DNA of 64,000 nt, taken from positions 22,588,532 to 22,652,531 of the forward strand of contig NW_026947503.1 in assembly GCF_034190915.1 (NCBI RefSeq), read 5' to 3'. Below are positions 59,060 to 64,000 of the stretch, piece after piece. Both the position numbers and the translations under genes were made by a program. How positions within the stretch are numbered: the stretch's first letter is position 1; every line of letters begins with the position of its first letter. The notes below the pieces were generated by a model, which was not told the DNA's origin, did not search any database, and worked only from the letters and a program-made list of their open reading frames with translations. The stretch comes from Cavia porcellus (taxonomy: Eukaryota; Chordata; Mammalia; Rodentia; Caviidae).

Positions 59060-59625
59060 ATAAAATATTTACTATTGATATTTAGACATTGATTCAATCT
59101 AAACATATATTCAACAGGAATTCTAATCTTCTTTCTTTATAGAAAGTAAAGTACTAATTACATAAATAATATGAATTTGAAAACCAATGAAAAAACCCTA
59201 AACTATAAATATAGCCCCCCAGAAATCAGAAAAAGTATTAAGAAAGGAAAAATGTGAGAGATTTGACAATATAGTCCTCATAATTAACATAAAATAATGA
59301 CCATCAAGACAGTTTAAATATTAGTGTTTATGCAAGCAAATTGATCAAAATAGCAGAACTGAGGGTTCAAAAATAGATATCTAGTCCATAAATTCTCACA
59401 CTTAATTCAATAGGAGAAAGAATAGTACTTTGAACTGATATTTGGGAAGAAATTCAGTATATATTTGAAAAAGAAAAATGATTTAAATTCTTGTCTCACA
59501 TTATAAGCAAAAAAATTATAAGATATCACAGACCTAAATGTAGAAGCTAAAATTATAAAAGTTGTACAAAAATAAAGGAACATATTTTAAACTGGAAATA
59601 AGCAGTAGTTTTTACTAGTGACTGT
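59060..59625 (+). mobile_element. Ancient L1 ORF2 fragment
   Basis: 'tattcaacaggaattctaat', 'gaaaaagaaaaatgatttaa' and 'cacagacctaaatgtagaag' followed by 'ctaaaattataaaag' are diverged text from the ORF2 region downstream of RT. It ends abruptly near 59625 where an antisense L1 tail begins. Confidence 0.65.
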
Positions 59626-59634
59626 TTGCAGCGC

Positions 59635-60270
59635 ATGATGTGTGCATTCATCTTGGTGAGTGGGTACATTACAAAATATAGAAACTATGTCATAGTTTCT
59701 CTTTTTTACTTTCCCTGTTACTGCCTCTCTCTCCCTCTAAATCCCCTTCCCCTTTTTCATTCCTGTTGTTATTATTATTCTTAACTCATGTTTATGACAT
59801 ATAATGCTTATTTTCATTGAGGCTATTAGTTCCTGTACATGGTACATTTTAATACTATTTGCTTCCCCTTTCATTCCTCCTCTCTCTTCACCCTCAATGT
59901 TCTAGAACACTTCCAGTCTGCCAAAGATCTATCTTCTTGATTCCCTTTATACATCCTTTATTATGTTCTGTGTTGTACTTTGCCTTATGCAAATGAGGCA
60001 TACTATATAACATTTAAACTTGTGTGACTGGCTTATTTCACAGAACAAATGTTTTTTAGATGCATCTATTTTTCTCAAATTTATCTTTTTCATAACCAGG
60101 TAGTATTCCTGTATATAGACAGCATAATTTATTCATTCATTCATCAATTTATAGGTATGCTGGCTGTTTCCAGGATTTAGCTATTATTAATTGTGGTGCT
60201 ATAGTCTTTGTATTTATTTATTGATGTAGTATGATTTTTTAGATACCTAAAAGGGGACTAGCTAGCTCAT
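59635..60270 (-). mobile_element. Ancient L1 3' end, antisense
   Basis: A pyrimidine-rich antisense 3'UTR ('gttactgcctctctctccct') is followed by antisense ORF2 end text: 'tgactggcttatttcacaga', 'accaggtagtattcctgtat', 'ggctgtttccaggatttag', 'ctaaaaggggactagctagc'. Because its 3' end faces the sense-strand fragment to the left, the two cannot be one twin-primed insertion. Confidence 0.7.
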
Positions 60271-63200
60271 ATTGTTTGCCACTTTGACTTATTCCATTTG
60301 ATTGGGTTAGACTGTCACTGTTTGATATTCTACTGGTTATAACAGTGTCAACAGATCTAAGCACGAATCACCCATAAACCTTAAAACTCATTTTGATAAT
60401 TTCATCCTTTTTTCAATATCCCATAGAGAAAATAGGAGTGCAAATACTATTTGAATTATTTTTTACAACTGAGGTAAAGGCTAGTGTTGAAGGAATTAGA
60501 AGTGATATTTGTGTAGGCAGAAGAAGGTACCCAGATGGTGGAAATATATTTAGAGGTTGAGAGAAGTGTGAGATTGTCTGTACCTATAAAAATATCTGTA
60601 GGTGATTTTGTTTGGGTGCTCTAAGGCCAATTTTGTTAACGGTTACCCTGACATGCCTTAAATGACATTTTTCAATTTATAGCCGTCATTAATTTTTATA
60701 TTCTAATGTAGCTATTTAAACCTCTGTTATATTGATGCTGTTGGATATGTGGAAAGAAGAAAGCAGAAGCCAAGGAACCAAGGAAATGAAGAAAAGAAGT
60801 CAAAGGATGAGGAAGGAAGAGAATCAGAAGACAGGAGACAAGAAATACTCAAGTAGCAATCTAAGGGGAAAAATCTTTAAACTTAAGTAGTATAACAACC
60901 AACCAATATAAAAAAAGACAAAAATAAAAGAAAAAAAGTGAAAACATGAAATAGGAAAATAATGACAAAAAAATGACCCTAATCCAACAAAGTAGGATAC
61001 TGTACTGCAACTACTGAAATAACCTTAGAAATGAAAATAAAAACCTTCTCACATTTGTTATAACATTAAGTTGGAGTTTCTACGCAGTCCTCTCTAAGAA
61101 AGACATCACTGCCCGATTTCAAGTGGCCAGACATTGTCAGCCTGTGAGTCACATAATTGGCTGCCCTCAGCCTGAGAGCCATTGCTCACTCCAAAAACAT
61201 TTCTCAAGTGTTATCTGTACTCTGAGCATGATCCCTTGCAGACATCCACGAATCTAAGTGCCTTAATCACTTTGGGAGAGGTAAGTATCATGAATTTCTA
61301 TGTGTTCTTTCCTTCAGAGTATTTTCTTGCCTAATAAAAAGCTCAAAACCTCTGGTGTAGGTGCTGTTCACTTTCTGCCTGCAGATATCTTTTTGTCTCA
61401 GCCTGTCCTGCAAAACCTACTGGCAATCCCAGGCTGGGCTGTATGCCCCTCTTTGCTGATGTTGGAGTGTGAGGAGCACTTCACACTATCTCAAGCCTGT
61501 CTGAATTTTGGAGAAACTGTACCAGAGAACTCACTCTCTTCTAACTCTGTCCTTGGAATCTGCTCTGCCTATTTGTTGTGATAATTCCTTTTTCCCTGAC
61601 CTTCCCACTACCTTGGGTAACATGCTGAATATTCCACATACAGCATACTCACTGGGAGTGGAAGGTGCCGTGACTGATATTTGTTACCATTTGTTTTTTC
61701 TGTGTTGAACAAGCCTTCTCTCTCCCAAGAGTCCTGCTGCTCACTGGTGCTTGTGCATTAATTTTGCATAAGATGCTGGTACATTCTACCACCTGCCAGC
61801 TGTGGTGCAATTTGTTCTACCTTTGGCTTTTCTGAATCCCCCAGGTTGTATACATCTCACTCAACTATACCCACTGTGGAGGAGATAGTGACTGTGAGCA
61901 TAATCAACCTAATGTATACTTCACTGAGGGACTAACTTGCATCCTCACATCCTCTAGCAAGAAGCCATGTGTGTCTGATCTGGTGTGGGGGACAGATACC
62001 ATGACTCAGGAATAATCCAGTTCCTCTGCACCAGCCAGCTAGATTTTCTTTTCATTTATCTTCCTAATAACAGATGTTATTTTTCATCATGGTCTCAGGG
62101 TAATTGCTCTTCTCTAGCACTGATTCAGAGATCCTTGCCTACATTTTCACCGTAAGGTAGTCATCTTCATTTCCAAATCTCAGTAATTTTATTAAGTTCA
62201 AAAGCAACTGTACAAAATTTATAAGGTCTCAGAGATCTTGATTGAAATGTACTAACTATAAAGTTGTTTTTAAAATGAGTGGAGAACACCTTTTTGAAAA
62301 TGATTATTATGATAAATTTTAAGGAATAATAATGACATTATGGTTATGTAAAAATAGTATCCTTTTTTCAGGAATACATGCTGACCTATTTATGAGTGGA
62401 ATGGTATCTTAAATATGCCTTATTCATGGAAAAACATCAGAGAGTCTATAAGATATGGCATTAAAGTGTTGATACTGAGCTGGGTGATAGTTACTTGAGA
62501 ATTCATTATATTAAAACTTTATTCTATAGACATTGGGAATTTTTCATTATGAATTTTAAAACGTTAAGCCTTAGATTCTATAAATATTGGTCTGTTACAG
62601 TTTTTACATCTTGAAAGATAAAATTTACCCTTGAGGGTATCATGTCAAAAATATTTTTAAAGTCTTCAAGCAAGATTCTCTTTACATCATAATGTTTCAT
62701 ATAATTTAAGAGGTCATTAACTCTAGTAATATATAACCAATTAAATGAATACAGTATTAAGTAATTGAATGATTTGCTGTTGCTTCCAAATTGTTTTCCT
62801 CCTGGCAAACAATCATCAACATGTTTTATTTTCTATCTACATAAAATATTTCATGAGAATTGTATGTATTTTTGATTCAAACCAAATATACTAAAGTTAT
62901 GAAGCTTGTGTAATTTGAATGGTTCTGATATACACCACAAAAGATATCTGTCCTGTTGTATAAGCATTCTTGAAAAACTGGCTTAAAATAAGGAGTTTTT
63001 TGATCCCAGGAACCTCAAATCAAGACAGAAGATAGGAAAAGGAATGATTGAAAGAAAGTCCATTATGGATTCTCTAGATCCCTGCTGCATATAGTTGGTG
63101 CTGCGCATAGCCAGAGCCTCTGATAATTGCAAAGAATGCCTTATTGAATTTTCCTTCAAAGTACAGGAACTTTTTCTACTGACTTCTCTTTCCATCAGAT

Positions 63201-63313
63201 GGAGTTGCCTGAGTCATTTAATTTACCCTCCGATCTCTCTTCTGTTGCACTTACAGGCTATGCGTGTGTGTTCTGAAATAGATGCTGTGGCTCCTGGGAA
63301 AGCTCTGAGACAG
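60271..63313. other. Unassigned sequence, GC-richer at 61.06-62.05 kb
   Basis: I recognise no gene or repeat family. The part from ~61060 to ~62050 is less AT-rich than its surroundings and has a 93-codon open frame (61300-61581, +) plus an 'aataaaaag' at 61334. It could hide an old LTR or a non-coding exon, but no motif, splice pair or homology that I can name supports either. Confidence 0.35.

Positions 63314-63354
<41 letters not shown>
63314..63354. repeat. Poly(A) tract, 41 nt
   Basis: A pure run of 41 A follows 'aaagctctgagacag'. The length suggests a young retroposon tail, yet the sequence to its left is not a retroposon family I recognise. Confidence 0.95.
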
Positions 63355-63355
<1 letters not shown>

Positions 63356-63436
63356 AAACTGTTTCTGGTTGTTTTGTGAGGAAAAGGTCACAATCTATCA
63401 GCGCTGTGACTGACATAAAACTGAGCAGAGGTTGGC

Positions 63437-63532
63437 CTAAGGTTGCAGCTTGGTGACAAAGTGCTTGTTTACCACATGTAAGGCCCTGAGTTTGATCCTC
63501 AGCACCACCAAAATATAAAACAGAAAGAAAAA
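63437..63532 (+). repeat. ID-like SINE
   Basis: 'gttgcagcttggtgacaaag' and 'gtaaggccctgagtttgatc' with 'ctcagcaccaccaaaatata' form a diverged ID with an A-rich tail. Its 'cagcaccacc' version differs from the 'cagtactgat' subtype seen elsewhere in the window. Confidence 0.75.
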
Positions 63533-64000
63533 TGATGTGAGTAGCAGGCTAGAGATGTAGAACAACAAAAGCAAATATTATGAAGAATACGTCAATGTTT
63601 GCAATTTGTGTGTTCCATATGGGAAGAAGTCTCTTCCAGTATTCGGCTGATTATAAGAGAAGACAATACAGTTCTCAAGAATATATTTGAGATAGTATTT
63701 TGAGTATTCACCTGTTTCTCACACACTGCTAAGTATGTTTATTATAATTTAATTGTTTTATGTCTCTGGCTGTGAAATAATGAATGCTTTCTATATATAT
63801 AGGAAACAGTACTAGAAAAATACTTTTTCCTTAACATTACAGCAACTTTCAAAAGTAGATGTACAAAGTAGCTGTTACTACAATCTACATATAATCTATG
63901 GATATATAGAGGAAAAATTGCTTGTTTGAAATCAAAGCAAGTAGTGAAGTACTTGTGATTCTAAATCCTTTAGTTTTCCAGTTTCTTTTCTTCATACTTT
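63533..64000. other. Unassigned AT-rich sequence
   Basis: Nothing recognised to the end of the window. Confidence 0.4.

Noticed and set aside
59060..60270. A third twin-primed L1 (sense part followed by antisense part)
   Set aside because: The antisense part presents its 3'UTR end to the sense part. Twin priming would give an inverted 5' part and a sense 3' end, so these are two separate fragments.
61300..61581. 93-codon ORF in the GC-richer block
   Set aside because: No recognisable domain or splice structure. Kept only as an observation on composition.

Overview
This window looks like an intergenic, AT-rich block of a rodent nuclear genome. I found no host protein-coding gene that I could support. 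The lineage call rests on repeats. There are many copies of a tRNA-like ID SINE (A/B-box core 'ggggatttagctcagtggca', 3' part 'gagtttgatcctcagtac'), 7SL-derived B1 monomers with the internal duplication, a B1-ID composite, rodent-type MaLR LTRs, and several relatively young L1s. The ID core differs from the murid version, so a non-murid rodent is more likely, but I cannot name the species.

Layout. 0-5.2 kb holds MaLR/MLT1-type LTR relics, a B1-ID SINE, a 58-bp hAT-type miniature transposon, and an LTR split by a retroposed Y1 RNA pseudogene with target-site duplications. 5.4-9.75 kb is a decayed antisense L1. 9.75-19.7 kb is mostly unassigned, with an L1 tail, two B1 copies, a MIR and an old L1 3' end. 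19.7-24.5 kb is one ancient sense-strand L1, split by a retrocopy of an endogenous-retrovirus env/LTR transcript and by an ID-containing insertion. 24.6-25.8 kb holds an L2 relic and a solo LTR. 25.8-30 kb is nearly featureless.

30.0-33.3 kb is a short L1 with 5'UTR, broken ORF1 and 3'UTR but no ORF2, bounded by a 9-bp duplication. 36.6-37.7 kb has a second hAT miniature element with 8-bp duplications and two LTR-like stretches. 39.4-53.8 kb is a nest of L1s: an ancient sense-strand L1, two L1s with an inverted 5' segment (42.2-44.9 and 51.2-52.95 kb), and an antisense L1 at 45-50.2 kb whose 5'UTR is nine tandem copies of a ~60-bp unit. ID SINEs are scattered through it. 54.9-58.3 kb holds a small L1 3'UTR insertion with a perfect 16-bp duplication, a Tigger-like remnant, and a second short L1 with multiple internal deletions and a 17-bp duplication. 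58.5-60.3 kb has three L1 3' fragments. The rest is unassigned apart from a 41-A tract and an ID.

The genes present are parts of selfish elements. L1 ORF1/ORF2 copies are all broken. SINEs, the Y RNA copy and the retroviral transcript copy have the hallmarks of insertion by L1 machinery: A-rich 3' ends and 9-17 bp target duplications. Element boundaries are approximate unless a target duplication is given.
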